NCBI GenBank assembly: GCA_009363875.1
Contig: CM018697.1
Span: forward strand, 48,873,484-48,937,483
Direction of reading: 5' to 3'
Length of the DNA stretch: 64,000 bases
From: Mikania micrantha
Lineage: Eukaryota; Streptophyta; Magnoliopsida; Asterales; Asteraceae
The notes under the pieces are model-generated. The model did not search any database, was not told the origin of the DNA, and saw nothing but the letters and a program-made list of their open reading frames with translations. The number at the start of each line of letters is the position of its first letter. Position 1 is the stretch's first letter. The position numbers and the translations under genes are program-made. Below are positions 54,113-64,000 of the stretch, piece by piece.

Positions 54113-56545
54113 CTAAAGAAGTTTCCTTTGAAACTTTGTTTGTTTTTGGTATCCACAACTGTTCTGTTCAAGTGCATTTTTAAGATAATACTTATCTTGA
54201 ATCACCACATTGTTGTTAAACACCAAATTAGTCATTAAAGGTTTTGAAAGTTTCAACTTTTCTTCATCCGAGGCTTTCACAAGTTCTTCCTTGTTTTGAT
54301 TTGGCATTTTATGTCTTTTAGGAATGAACTTTGAAACCTCTGTGACACAAGACTTGGCATTACTAACTTGTCCTTGTAACTCACACAGATAAGGACAATT
54401 AGCAATAATATGCCCTCTTGTTCCACACTCAAAACATATTCTCCTCTCCACAAACCTAGGAGAATAGTTTTGTACAAACCTATGGTTTTGATGATTTACC
54501 ACTGGTGAACCAAAAACCAATCTTTGATTACTTGTTGAACCCATATGAGTCAAATGTGACTTCTTATCACTTGACGTGAGAGACTCAAAGTTCAACTTTT
54601 CACATCTTGTGGGACTTTGTGAAATCTTGTCTTTGTTCAAAGACTTTGAAGTATCACACTTTGATTCCACTCTGTTTGATGCACATGATGATTTCACAAC
54701 CCATTTTGATTGAATTTGACGTTTAGGTTTTGAACTTGAAAAACCATTTTGTTTTGAAAAATTCATATTTTCATTCTTTGAAAACTTTTTAATTTCAACC
54801 AATGGGGTTTTGAAAGAAACTTTCTTTTTGGATGATGATGCAGAGTTTGAAACACATGATTTTACATCATCAAAGATATTATTGTGAGAATCATCATAAT
54901 CCTTATGTACATCCATCAACCCACATCTGTACAATGTTTCCTCATCATATTCCTCAAAAGTACAATCTTCAATGATCGGAGGAAAATTTTCATAAGCACA
55001 AATTGGACACTTTCCCTTATTGAGAGTGTTATCTATTGAAATTTCACTATCACTTGATTTCTCAATAAGAGGACTTGAAGAAATAATAGAATCATGATGA
55101 TTCTCCAATTTGTGCATGATTCTGTCAAAGTCCCTTTTTGCCTTGTCCATTTTGATTTTAATTTTATTTACTGCATTTGTCAATTCAACATTTACTTTGC
55201 TCAAAATGTCAAGTTTTTGTTCGGAAACACTTTCATTGGCATTTGACTTTGACAAATCATCAGTCAACATTTGAACCTGTAACTTCAAATCTGCAATCTG
55301 TTTTGAAAAAAACTTTTCGTTTGATTTTAAATCCATGTATGCTTTATTGCAGTTTGATAAGTCACATTTCAAATTTATGTTTTCTTCCTCTAAACTCCAA
55401 ATTTTCCCTTCAAGAGTTAAACATTTAGAGCATGAGAGTTTAGAAAATGTACCTGAACTTACCTCTTTATCTGAAATGATATGACAATGGTCTTCACTAA
55501 TGATGGTAGTTGTTTCAGACAAATCATCAGAGGCATCCTTATAAACACTCTCATCCTCTGTTGACACCACTTCAACACTTGAAGTTTCATCCTTTGACTT
55601 CAAAACATCATCTTCAGATTTCTTCATCTCACTTGTGATTTCAGAATGATCAAGAATGTGTGTGTCTTCAGTTACATTACATCTCTCATCTACAACTTCA
55701 TTCACCTGTTTGCTATCTTCAGACATGTCAGGTTCATTTGCTTTATCAGATTCTGACACTGAAGAATCCTCACTCTTTTCTTCATCACTACTTTCAATCC
55801 TCAAATTCACACTTGTTTCAATACGATCTTCAGTTTTCAAATCATCTTCCGTTTTTCCATCAACATCTTCTTTTTCTTTCTCAACACTCATAGTAGCCTT
55901 TAACATGTTGCTTTGTTCATCAATCCACGAGAAATCTACAATTTTCACAATCCTTTTTCCGGTTCTCCTTATCTCCGATTCCATTTGATCAACCACATCT
56001 TTGAAGTTCATTAATTTGACATGATGAATAACTTCTGTTTCCTTCATTCTTTCAACAAAATCACTCCATCGATAAGGTAAAAATTTCGTAAACTTCTCAA
56101 TGATTTGTCCATCAGTGATATCAAACTGAAAATATTTCAATTCTTGCATAAGTGGTAAAAGACGATCATAAGCATCATTGATCTTCTTCGCAACATGATT
56201 ATTGTATGCAACTTGTAACAAACTCCACTTTGCACATGAATGTGGCATTTGTTCAAAATCAGTCTTTTTAATATCTTCAGAAATGATCATCGAAAACATG
56301 TCACACAATTCTCTTTCTTGATTAAATTCAAACATTTGATCTTCATTCAGTTTTGATATCCCAAAATTATCATTTGATTTCAGACATGGTTTCTTGTATT
56401 GTTGGTACAATAACTTCTGATAATTTTCATCCGCTTTAGCAATAAACGTTTCGAATGTGGATCTCCAGTTCGAATAATTTTCCAAATTGTCCAACACAAG
56501 TCCATTGTTAGCCAACCATTCTACGTTCCAGTTCTTGTATGTCAT
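54113..56545 (-). CDS. Intact gag protein of the gag-only element, 810 residues
   Basis: The start is the ATG at 56545-56543, where the gag-like part begins (residues MTYKNWNVEWLANNGLVLDN). Residues about 20-220 resemble a copia gag (UBN2-like) fold, with W and L positions at usual spacing. Residues 220-380 are extremely acidic and Ser-rich (many SED/EDD runs). Residues about 380-500 form a Lys/Leu/Asn coiled coil. A basic Ser/Lys stretch leads to a CCHC knuckle at 704-718 (C704, C707, H712, C717), and about 90 residues follow. There is no stop or frameshift. Gag would form the particle that packages element RNA, with pol supplied by a related element; this is inferred from known TR-GAG elements. 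Confidence 0.87.
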   Translation of the reverse strand: MTYKNWNVEWLANNGLVLDNLENYSNWRSTFETFIAKADENYQKLLYQQYKKPCLKSNDNFGISKLNEDQMFEFNQERELCDMFSMIISEDIKKTDFEQMPHSCAKWSLLQVAYNNHVAKKINDAYDRLLPLMQELKYFQFDITDGQIIEKFTKFLPYRWSDFVERMKETEVIHHVKLMNFKDVVDQMESEIRRTGKRIVKIVDFSWIDEQSNMLKATMSVEKEKEDVDGKTEDDLKTEDRIETSVNLRIESSDEEKSEDSSVSESDKANEPDMSEDSKQVNEVVDERCNVTEDTHILDHSEITSEMKKSEDDVLKSKDETSSVEVVSTEDESVYKDASDDLSETTTIISEDHCHIISDKEVSSGTFSKLSCSKCLTLEGKIWSLEEENINLKCDLSNCNKAYMDLKSNEKFFSKQIADLKLQVQMLTDDLSKSNANESVSEQKLDILSKVNVELTNAVNKIKIKMDKAKRDFDRIMHKLENHHDSIISSSPLIEKSSDSEISIDNTLNKGKCPICAYENFPPIIEDCTFEEYDEETLYRCGLMDVHKDYDDSHNNIFDDVKSCVSNSASSSKKKVSFKTPLVEIKKFSKNENMNFSKQNGFSSSKPKRQIQSKWVVKSSCASNRVESKCDTSKSLNKDKISQSPTRCEKLNFESLTSSDKKSHLTHMGSTSNQRLVFGSPVVNHQNHRFVQNYSPRFVERRICFECGTRGHIIANCPYLCELQGQVSNAKSCVTEVSKFIPKRHKMPNQNKEELVKASDEEKLKLSKPLMTNLVFNNNVVIQDKYYLKNALEQNSCGYQKQTKFQRKLL

Positions 56546-57218
56546 ATTTAACTTTTATGTTCAGAACTTGAAAGTTTAACCTCTCAAAAACAAAACAGCT
56601 CAAACCTTGTCTTAACGTCCGAATTAGGTCTTAAAACCTGTCCCAAATGATCCGGAAGGCCAAAAATAGGTAAACAAGGTTTACTTGAACTTTTAAAATG
56701 TTATATTTCTTGCAAAACTCTTCGAACAAACCTATTGGAGGTTCTCCCAAACCTTTTCATGAACCTTTTGAGGTTTTCACGAACCTTTTGAGGTTTTTCA
56801 CGAACCTATTAAGGTTTTGGCGAACCTAGGAAGGTTTTGGCGAACCTAGGAAGGTTTTTGGCGAACCTATGACGTTTTTGGTGAACCTAGAGGTTCCCAC
56901 GAACCTATTTCTCACGAACCTATGTAGGTTCGGCTCTTAGGTTCGTCAAAGGTTCGGCAGATCGCACGAATAGATCTGCAAATCACTAAAATGGCTCTAG
57001 AATCTTCATTTTTTGGAGTTAGAAGGCCTATGAGTAGTCAAAATCTTCGTTTTTTCGAGGCGCATCTTTCTATCGGATCAAAACTTGCAAAAAACTTGAT
57101 AATTTTTCGTAGATCTGGCTTTTTGTTGACAAAAACGTGAAGAACTTCAAGAACACCTCCAAGATGATGAATTTTCTGATCAAATTACTTGAGATTGATG
57201 TCCAAATAGTCGTAGAAT
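56546..57218 (-). other. Leader of the gag-only element between primer site and gag
   Basis: Untranslated leader of about 670 bp. Its gag-proximal half holds the palindrome array listed separately. The rest shows only short T- and A-rich runs. Confidence 0.7.
56735..56960. repeat. Array of AACCT-n-AGGTT palindromes in the leader
   Basis: About nine units of roughly 20-27 bp, e.g. GAACCTAGGAAGGTT, GAACCTATTAAGGTT and GAACCTATGTAGGTT. Each is an imperfect inverted repeat that would fold in RNA. The related word AGGTTTGCC is repeated in the LTRs. Confidence 0.82.
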
Positions 57219-57232
57219 CGAGCCTAACACCA
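57219..57232 (-). promoter_or_regulatory. Weak primer binding site of the gag-only element
   Basis: On the minus strand TGGTGTTAGGCTCG begins one base after the LTR. It resembles a diverged initiator-Met site (TGGTATCAGAGC), but several bases differ. Confidence 0.45.
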
Positions 57233-57233
57233 C

Positions 57234-57755
57234 TGTAGATTTGAAGAATCGATCACGAAATTCTACGATTCGATCATAAACGTGCGGAATCCGTTTACAA
57301 CTAGATTTGAATCAACAATAACAATGTAATAGACCATGAATCTGAATTTGTCATTAACATTCAAGTGATTACAACGAATCAAACGTGAAATACAACACTT
57401 GAATATATGAAAGAAGTTAAGATGAAGAGAACTCTTGATCTTGATCTTGAGAGAGAAGTCTAGAACTTGAGAGAGAAAGTTGCTTTGTGTATGTGAAATT
57501 ATGAGCTCTTGATCTCCAAGTCTTACAAGTCTACCTATATATAGGTTTCAAAAGGTTTGCCAAACCTATAGGTTTGCCAAAAGGTTTGCCAAACCTATAA
57601 CCATGTGACCACCAAACCTTTTAGCCATCAATCATAGCCAAACCTTCTTGGATCTTTAGCCGAACCCTTAATCATATTCAACAGACTATGATTTCATATA
57701 CAACAAGCCAGGTCCACACATTAAATGCAGCTTTCACACAAAAAATGCACTATCA
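57234..57755 (-). repeat. Gag-only element, 5' LTR
   Basis: 522 bp, bounded TGTAGATTTG and CACTATCA on the plus strand. It aligns to 51669-52226 with about six substitutions and a shorter AGGTTTGCC array. Confidence 0.92.
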
Positions 57756-57837
57756 CATAAATTCAAACCCAATAGACTAAACGCATTGCATCTATAGAAT
57801 TTGACTCCAGAATACTTAGTTTTTGAATACTAGCATA
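57756..57837. other. Short spacer between the gag-only element and LTR C
   Basis: Contains the CATAA duplication (57756-57760) and 77 bp with no recognised feature. Confidence 0.6.
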
Positions 57838-60830
57838 TGTAACATCCCAAAAATAAAAAATGTAAAAGAGGGAGTTTAGAATTGCTCACATGATGTCTAA
57901 GCTTGTCCAATAGCTTGTTGCCTAGTAATTATGAAGGTGCTTGCACACCTTAACCTAAAGGCAATAGCACTCTTAGTTTTGTCTTAGAGTTTCAAGTTAG
58001 GCATCCTAGAATCTATGAATACTATGGAAGTCCTAAGATATGTGTCTAAGTTGAATGGTTTCATTAGGAATAATTTATTTATTTATCAAATAATTAAATA
58101 CCCCAATTTGAAGTTGAATAACGCTCGAATATGGCAAAACATATTTCATCCATTTGTTTATGATTTACAGGTTTTATTGTTTAATAATAAATTTTTAAGG
58201 ATTTGTCCAAGAAGAATTAGTTTCAAGAATTTTATGAATTTAAGTAAATGATTTATGTACATTTTGTTTATAGAAAATAAATATTTGATTTAGAATAAAA
58301 TTTAACTCATTGTATGCAAACTTTAATGGTTTAAATTAATATATATGTAGATAGTATCAATAGCCATCGACCGTAGCACCTTGGTCAGTTGTGAACTTGT
58401 AGTATCGATACACCGCCCATAGAAATTAATAATAACGACAATGCATAGTATTGATGGAATCATGTTCGACAACATAGTGTTGATTGAACCACCATCGATA
58501 TTAATAACTGGATCACCTCATCATCGAACTTACCACTATCGATGAAGTCACCAGCGATCTTAATTAGTTCGAACAACGATAGCATCAACGATACTAATAG
58601 ATTCGGTGGCTAGTATCGATGGATTGGTATTTACAAGACTAATATCGATGAGGGTTAAGTTCGGGGATGGCTAAGTTCGACCAACTCAATATCGATGGTT
58701 TAATTTGTGACAGTTGCATACGAGAATTACGTCATCAATGACGTGAGCACATTTGATCGTTCTAGAAATCCATGTTGATTTAACAATCGTAATTATTACA
58801 GGTTGATAGTAGGTGCGAAATGATGAACGTGGGCGAAAACCGTGCTCAAAACGGAGTCCTGGATTGCCCGGAATCGAAAAACGAAGAAAAATTTCTAAGT
58901 ATTGATCGAAAGGGCTCGTCGCGGTACGCGGAGGTGGGATTGAGGTTCATCCGCGGTACGCGATGCTTTGTAAATATCTAAGATTCTCCCGAAAAGCTTC
59001 GCGGTACGCAAAGCCCAAATTGGCCTCCCGCCGCGGTACGCGACGGGTGAGGCGATGGAGAAATCTGATCCTTTTATCAGATTTTCATGCAGAATATGAA
59101 ATTCTTTATCTTCTCGAACTGTTCGACCACCAGACGAAAATTCCGGCCAAACCACCTTCACATCATCATTTTGAAGCCCTCTGAACGCAAGGAACGCACC
59201 AGGGATCATCTCTACAAGATCTGATCGTTGTTTTGAAGCCAGATATCCGTCAGATTAGGTAATGATCCGTTTAAACCTTCTGGTTTGATTTTGATTGATT
59301 AGATCTTGATTTTGAACGTAATGGAATAGTTAGGATTGTTGATTATTGCCTGGATGATGGCTAGGATTGATTATAAACAAAGAACATGAAGTTTTAACGG
59401 TTAAATCCTTGTTTTGATCCGTTGTGATGCCCGGTTTGCATGAAACCATATCCATGATTATAATGGTTTAATCCATTTGATTATAACAATGTAGGTGATT
59501 AGTTGGATTAATCCTTGAAATGCAAGGTTAAATCCAAGTGTTTCAAACTAATCACAACCATTAACATACTCATTGGAACGATTATCTGATGTTTATGATA
59601 ACTGTCAGATTAGTATGTTAAACATGGTTATTACACCTATTCTGATGCTACATTGTGATATTTCATGATAATTGGGTAATCAATAACAAGGATTGATCAT
59701 TCCTAAGCCATTAAATTATCTAGAAACTGTTACAGTATCATAATCAACAACATTAACTATTTGGTTAATCTGGGATTATTCTGATTAATCAAGAATGTCA
59801 TCAACCTTGTATTAGGAATCTAATGCAATGTAGGTTCCTACATTATCATACATTGTATGATATAATACTAAATTAAGCAATTAAATATTTAATAACGGTT
59901 TGATGACTTACTAAGCAATGTCTTTGACATTGAACGTTCAGAAAGATCTAATCAGTAAAATAGAACATAAATAACTCATTAAATAAAACTAAATGCAGAA
60001 TCATCATATTATTACCAGTTTGTGTGATATTCTGCTACCACTGAATCATCAGGTGAGTTTCGTACAACCCCCTTTTCTTTTTAATGTTTTATAAACATCG
60101 GGGTAACTCTGCAAACATTTTCTGAACATATGATATGCATCACTGTTATCTGTGTGATTTCATGTGACTTTTGTGTGATTTCTTGGGATTTTGCCGTTAG
60201 TATCAAAAAGTCCTCATCTCTTGAACTGTATCTATTGAACCCATGTGGGGCCGAACATGAATCATTGATAGTACTATTGGCTGACAACCCATTTGCTGGG
60301 AGGATTGCATCTCCCCTGGTGTGAATGTTTGGTACCTGTTTCCAAAACACTTTCTTAATGTTAGTGATAGACATTAAGATCATGAGGCACTAAGATATTT
60401 ACCGACGGGTAGTATCTTCATGAACGTACAACTGTCCGACAGGAACTAGATACGGGTCCCACGGTTATCCGGAACTGAACTTTTTGAGAATTTACATTTC
60501 ATATCATATTGTTTAAATAAACTGTCGAACTCACCAGCTTTGTGCTGACGTTTTAAACTCAACATTTTTGCAGGGAAACAGTGACGACATGGTGAGGATG
60601 CACATCACACTTTTGTAATTAAAGGATATAAGATTGTATACTAAACTAAGTTGTAATGTTGATGTATTTACGAAACCCTTGTAATATATTTATTTTAAGT
60701 GAATCTGTATGCTGTGATATCGGTTCAAGTAAGTCACACCTCATCTCTGAGACATCACCACTATGCTTCCGCAACCATATCAGAGTATATAGTGACATCA
60801 TCTCAGGTGACGAGAGGTGGGGGTGTGACA
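57838..60830 (+). repeat. G4 5' LTR (LTR C)
   Basis: 2993 bp, from TGTAACATCCC to GGGTGTGACA, followed by a primer site. It contains a TATCGA-rich block (58353-58690), four GCGGTACGCG hairpins (58917-59046), donor-like ATTAG/GTAATG (59254-59264), TCAG/GTGAGT (60049-60058), a CTGACAA loop (60281-60287), and the stem-loop CAGC/GCTG plus TTTTTGCAG (60535-60573). Confidence 0.9.
58917..59046 (+). repeat. Array of four GCGGTACGCG hairpins in LTR C
   Basis: Cores at about 58918-58930, 58950-58962, 58998-59010 and 59031-59043, with flanks that partly extend the palindromes (GCTTCGCGGTACGCAAAGC has one mismatch). Same core and number as in LTR A (11611-11738). Confidence 0.83.
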
Positions 60831-60833
60831 GGG

Positions 60834-60846
60834 TGGTATCAGAGCC
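60834..60846 (+). promoter_or_regulatory. G4 primer binding site (initiator Met tRNA)
   Basis: TGGTATCAGAGCC begins three bases after the LTR end, the standard initiator-Met site of plant LTR elements. Confidence 0.9.
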
Positions 60847-61183
60847 ACATGTTATAGAGAATTAGGTTGACTTAGAGACCTAGACTATAACCATAGGCTC
60901 GTATAGTGAAACAGAGAGCACCGAACATGCCTAACGAACAAAACTTGTTTTGAATTAAGCCAGGATAATCAGGTGGTACGAATCTCGGTTATGAGTGGCC
61001 AGCATAACTGAAACTCGCAACACGCGTGCATTCTAGTTTGATTTGACTCAAGCGGAACATTAATAACTAAAGGAATGAATAGTTGTGTTAGGATAAGGAA
61101 ACGTTGGATATCATGTGTATGTTGAATGTTATTATTCAATATTTTTTTCATGGTACTGATTCGAGTATTCTGTTTATACAGCG

Positions 61184-61912
61184 ATGGCAGACCAAGGGGA
61201 GAGATACATCTATCAGCGGTTTCCTTAGGTGATACTAGACGATACACCGAGCTCGAGTTCGGGTTCTGACTCTGATCCATCGGAGGTATCTGCAGCTGCT
61301 TCTCAGGCTGATATACCATTGCCACACACACCACCGGCACCAGTACCAGCACCAGCACCAGTACCAGCACCCGTACCAGCACCTATGCCATCTCCACCGA
61401 GAGCCCCAGCGTGGGATGGACTCAGACGGATGCGAGGTCAAGCTCGCAAGACGACAGGTCTTCCTCCTAGACGTCAGATGGTGCCTAGAGATGAGCCCGA
61501 CACCATACACGAGGTAGGAGAGTCTTCACAGCAGGCGGAGTTTAGGGCGCAGCTTCGCCAGGTGACTCTAGATCTTCAGGGGACTCGACTAGAGTTACAG
61601 GAGTCTCGTGCTACTGTGGAGGACACACGTACTACCGTGTTGGAGATACTCACCTCTCATTTGATGTTAATGGAGCAGGTGAACGCACTGGATGCTGGCA
61701 CGCAAGCTTGGCGGGCTATGATCGAGGAAAGGATGAGGAGAACAGTGATTCATGTGATGATAGCTGCATTTTGGCAGCGAGTGATGGTGATGAGAGGAGT
61801 GGTGATGGGAGCATTCGAGATGATGAGCCTAGAGGCTAGGCTACTATGTGTGGCTATAGTGTTGGTCATTATAGCTATGGTGTTGGATTGTTTATGGTAT
61901 TTCATGCGGTGA
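61184..61912 (+). pseudogene. G4 leader ORF: Pro-Ala repeat, coiled coil and hydrophobic C-terminus, early stop
   Basis: The ATG at 61184 starts the first frame after the primer site, but a TAG at 61226-61228 stops it after 14 residues. The same frame then runs openly for 227 codons (61229-61912). It shows a Ser/Asp-rich start, a Pro-Ala-Val-Pro repeat from an 18-bp DNA repeat (61339-61390), a basic Arg-rich part, a Gln/Leu/Arg coiled coil (about 61540-61740) and a hydrophobic segment near the end (LLCVAIVLVIIAMVLDCLWY) that could span a membrane. No zinc knuckle or standard gag domain is visible. I do not recognise the protein. It may be a diverged gag start or an accessory ORF. Confidence 0.6.
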
Positions 61913-62009
61913 GGGGTGATTGAGGGACTGAGCAGTTGTGATCTTATTATACATATCATGTGACATAGGTTGATCAGTAGTTGTGAGTGCGGGATATTTT
62001 GGTGTATAC

Positions 62010-63688
62010 TGATGTGTGCTGAGTGGTTTAAATAAAACTCACTAAAAAACAACTCTAAACTAGACACTATAAGCTTTAAATTTATAAACTAAGACTCTCT
62101 AACCTAAACCACACAACCGGCAAGTGTACCGATCAATGTAGTACACTTCTTTAAGTCCGAGTATCGAACCCAAGAGACTCCTATAGAAAACGTAAAGTAG
62201 ACTCAACTAAACTTAGACTAAAATGCTAAATAAATTAAATGGGGGGTTTTTAATTGTAAACTGAATGATTAACACTAAGACAAGACAGAAAACAGGAAAC
62301 TGACTGGGATTGAATTCAGGAGATTTAAAACACTACCTAGGCAAGAATCCTATACGTGTTTGACACTTCTTCTAACGGTTTTGGGAATATTGTGAAACCG
62401 GGATCTAGGGATACTAACTCAAAGGAAACCTAGAGAATCCTCAACCCTTCTCAAGGACAGCACTAGACAAACCTATTAAGCCGATAAAAACACCGGTTTG
62501 TGGATTACCTTCACAGGTTCTCTGACTGAGAAAATGACACACCCAAAAGACACTCTACCTCACGGCGCGAATATCACAATACCTAGGGCAAGGGGATAGA
62601 TATGAAATGACTGATCAGACTTGGTAAACAAGATGTGAAAGGTAAACTAGACCGAACTTCTCACGAAGACTCTAACCTAGCAATCAAACACACAAGACAA
62701 ACCAATAACCTATTAACCTCACAGTATTAATATTAGTTGCACATTTAGTTAGTCAATTTCAAGATAAATCATTCCAATGACTCACTACGTCTAGCAAATC
62801 ATCTAGAAATCAAGAACACATAGTAATTGACCTAGCATGCATCTATTATATGACAGACAATCAACAAGACACATGTGAAACAATAAATCAATACTCAAAA
62901 CTGATCTAAATACACATCCACAACTGATCATTCAAACCCAAATCATTGTCATTAAATCAAATCACAATAAAAGTTCCAAACCGAAAGAATACGGAATCAA
63001 ACACGCATATTCATCATAGCCTAGGTAGATCAATGTTTCTAGCCAATAATCATAATGAAAACAGTAGCTAAAGACATATAAGAGTTCATTGAAAGCAAAG
63101 AAATCAAAAGAGAAGTAAAGAAACGCGAAACCGAAAGATTAACACCCGAGAATCTCGATTCTCTAGCTTCAAATCTTCAATCCTTAGCTCCAAAGGCTCC
63201 GGAAATCACCCAAAATCACCCCTAGTTCGTCCTCTGCCGTTTTGGATTCCTCCCCTTCGAATTAGGGTTAATGGGGGCTTAAATATGCTTAAAAACGCAA
63301 AATTTCGCGATATCTGACAATACCTCGTGTAGCGCTAGGGATATCTCCAATTCTGTCGCGTAACGCTACAGAATACCGATTCCGGAAAACTGTTTTCGTC
63401 ATAACTTTTTCGTTTTAACTCCGTTTTCTTCGCCGTTTTCGTCTATGGCTTCGTAATTCAATTCTCTATCATCTCATATTCTTAAATATCCATTTCCATT
63501 CCATGAGAATTCTTCACCAAGCTTGAACTGTGTGCTCGTTTCTTTACTGTTTTAGCTCCATCTGCACACAAACACCTGTAAAACACATCATATTAAGTAT
63601 TGAACGATATTTAAATAAAAACAAACACTAATGTATCAAAAACCGACTCAATATAGATACGAAAGACTAACTAATTAAACCTATATCA
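62010..63688 (-). repeat. Solo LTR H of another gypsy family, minus strand
   Basis: 1679 bp, flanked by perfect TATAC duplications (62005-62009; 63689-63693). Plus-strand ends are TGATGTG and TATATCA. On the minus strand a TATA-like CATATTTAAGCC lies near 63267-63280, with two palindromic words (TAGCGTTACGCGA, TAGCGCTACACGA) just upstream at about 63325-63375. No coding capacity. Lineage not assigned. Confidence 0.82.
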
Positions 63689-63693
63689 TATAC

Positions 63694-63934
63694 AGATCCC
63701 GAGTTTGTGAAATGTAGGGTATGATGTTGTTGGTTTGGGGTATCATGACTGTTGGTTGTATCAAAACTTTTTGTGTATAAAACTATGGTAATGCTAATAA
63801 AATGGTTGTGTTGTGTATTTATATGTGTAATGAGTGATGGGTGTGTTGTGTATGACTTGTGTGTTAATATCAAACTTATATGATCAATTACTAGATAATG
63901 AAAAAAGAGCTGTGAGAACTTTCATGTGTGACAA
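63694..63934 (+). other. G4 non-coding DNA after solo LTR H
   Basis: GT-rich sequence that continues the stretch before 62005. No ORF or domain recognised. Confidence 0.5.
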
Positions 63935-64000
63935 TCATATCAAAGTCCCTTGTGGCATCATATCAAAGTCCCTTGTGGCATCATATCAAAGTCCCTTGTG
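63935..64000 (+). repeat. 23-bp tandem repeat running off the window
   Basis: One partial unit (63935-63954) and two full units (63955-63977, 63978-64000), identical over their shared length: GCATCATATCAAAGTCCC plus TTGTG. Confidence 0.92.

Larger units (their letters stand above)
51669..57755 (-). mobile_element. Gag-only LTR retrotransposon (TR-GAG type), pol-less, minus strand
   Basis: 6087 bp with LTRs at 51669-52226 and 57234-57755, perfect CATAA duplications (51664-51668; 57756-57760), a purine tract beside the 3' LTR, a weak primer site beside the 5' LTR and one intact gag ORF. No protease, integrase, RT or RNase H is seen in any frame. Non-autonomous plant elements that keep only gag are known as TR-GAG elements. 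The gag type (long, coiled coil, CCHC knuckle near the end) points to a copia SIRE-like source. LTRs differ by about six substitutions and one repeat-number change, so the insertion is fairly young. Confidence 0.88.
57838..64000 (+). mobile_element. G4: 5' part of a Tekay-type gypsy element, right end outside window
   Basis: A complete 5' LTR, primer site and leader ORF are present, then non-coding DNA interrupted by solo LTR H and running off the window. No gag or pol domain of the usual kind is reached. Confidence 0.8.

Noticed and set aside
55656..55988. Plus-strand ORFs of 77 and 110 residues within the gag gene
   Set aside because: Antisense shadows of the Ser/Asp/Glu-rich stretch of the intact gag.
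1..64000. Host protein-coding gene between the elements
   Set aside because: Every open frame with recognisable domains belongs to a retroelement. The unexplained gaps (19131-19431, 51376-51668, 57761-57837) are short and show no coding signal.

Overview
This window reads as plant nuclear DNA made almost entirely of LTR retrotransposons and their remnants, inserted into one another. I found no convincing host gene, rRNA, functional tRNA or CRISPR array. The long Tekay/Del-like gypsy LTRs, and a SIRE-like copia element carrying an extra ORF after pol, resemble what I remember of Asteraceae (daisy family) genomes. That family assignment is inference.

Left part (1-18300). A Ty1/copia element (C1, left end outside the window) has a nearly open gag-pol and ends with an LTR at 9672-10545. 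A young, apparently complete Reina-type gypsy chromovirus (R1, minus strand, 4516-9572) sits in its 3' spacer, flanked by the duplication GAATG. C1 itself sits in an older Reina-type element (R2, 10546-15104), which also received a 2.6-kb solo LTR (A, 11138-13717) and a small hAT-like element (14057-14492). Then comes a decayed copia pol (C0, about 15105-18300), cut by a deleted copia derivative (15631-16176) and by a second hAT-like element (17024-17993) that carries a MULE-like foldback element (17393-17856).

Middle part (18301-36302). A D-family LTR fragment with a foldback MITE is followed by a decayed SIRE-like copia element (C2): gag, protease-integrase, RT-RNase H, a spacer, then a separate large ORF (ORF3) beginning at 30165. 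C2 is split by a 5.1-kb minus-strand solo LTR (D, 24767-29887, duplication CTTCA) and by a Tekay remnant (31277-34259, duplication GATTC).

Right part (36303-64000). A 5'-truncated Tekay-type pol (G3) runs into its 3' LTR (F, 38732-41799). Next is a three-level nest of LTRs: outer D' (41800-51375) contains an inner solo D (44268-50820), which contains solo E (47778-50301). A gag-only, pol-less element on the minus strand follows (TR-GAG type, 51669-57755, duplication CATAA) with an intact 810-residue gag ORF. Last comes the 5' end of another Tekay-type element (G4: LTR C 57838-60830, iMet-type primer site, leader ORF), hit by a 1.7-kb minus-strand solo LTR (H, 62010-63688, duplication TATAC).

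Only R1 looks structurally able to move by itself. The gag-only element has intact cis signals and gag but would need pol supplied in trans. The most interesting signals are inside the LTRs. Seven LTRs of the Tekay-type group share a stem-loop followed by a splice-acceptor-like site, usually with donor-like sites upstream, and some stem positions change in a compensating way. Several LTRs also carry arrays of short hairpins, some of them close to the predicted TATA box.
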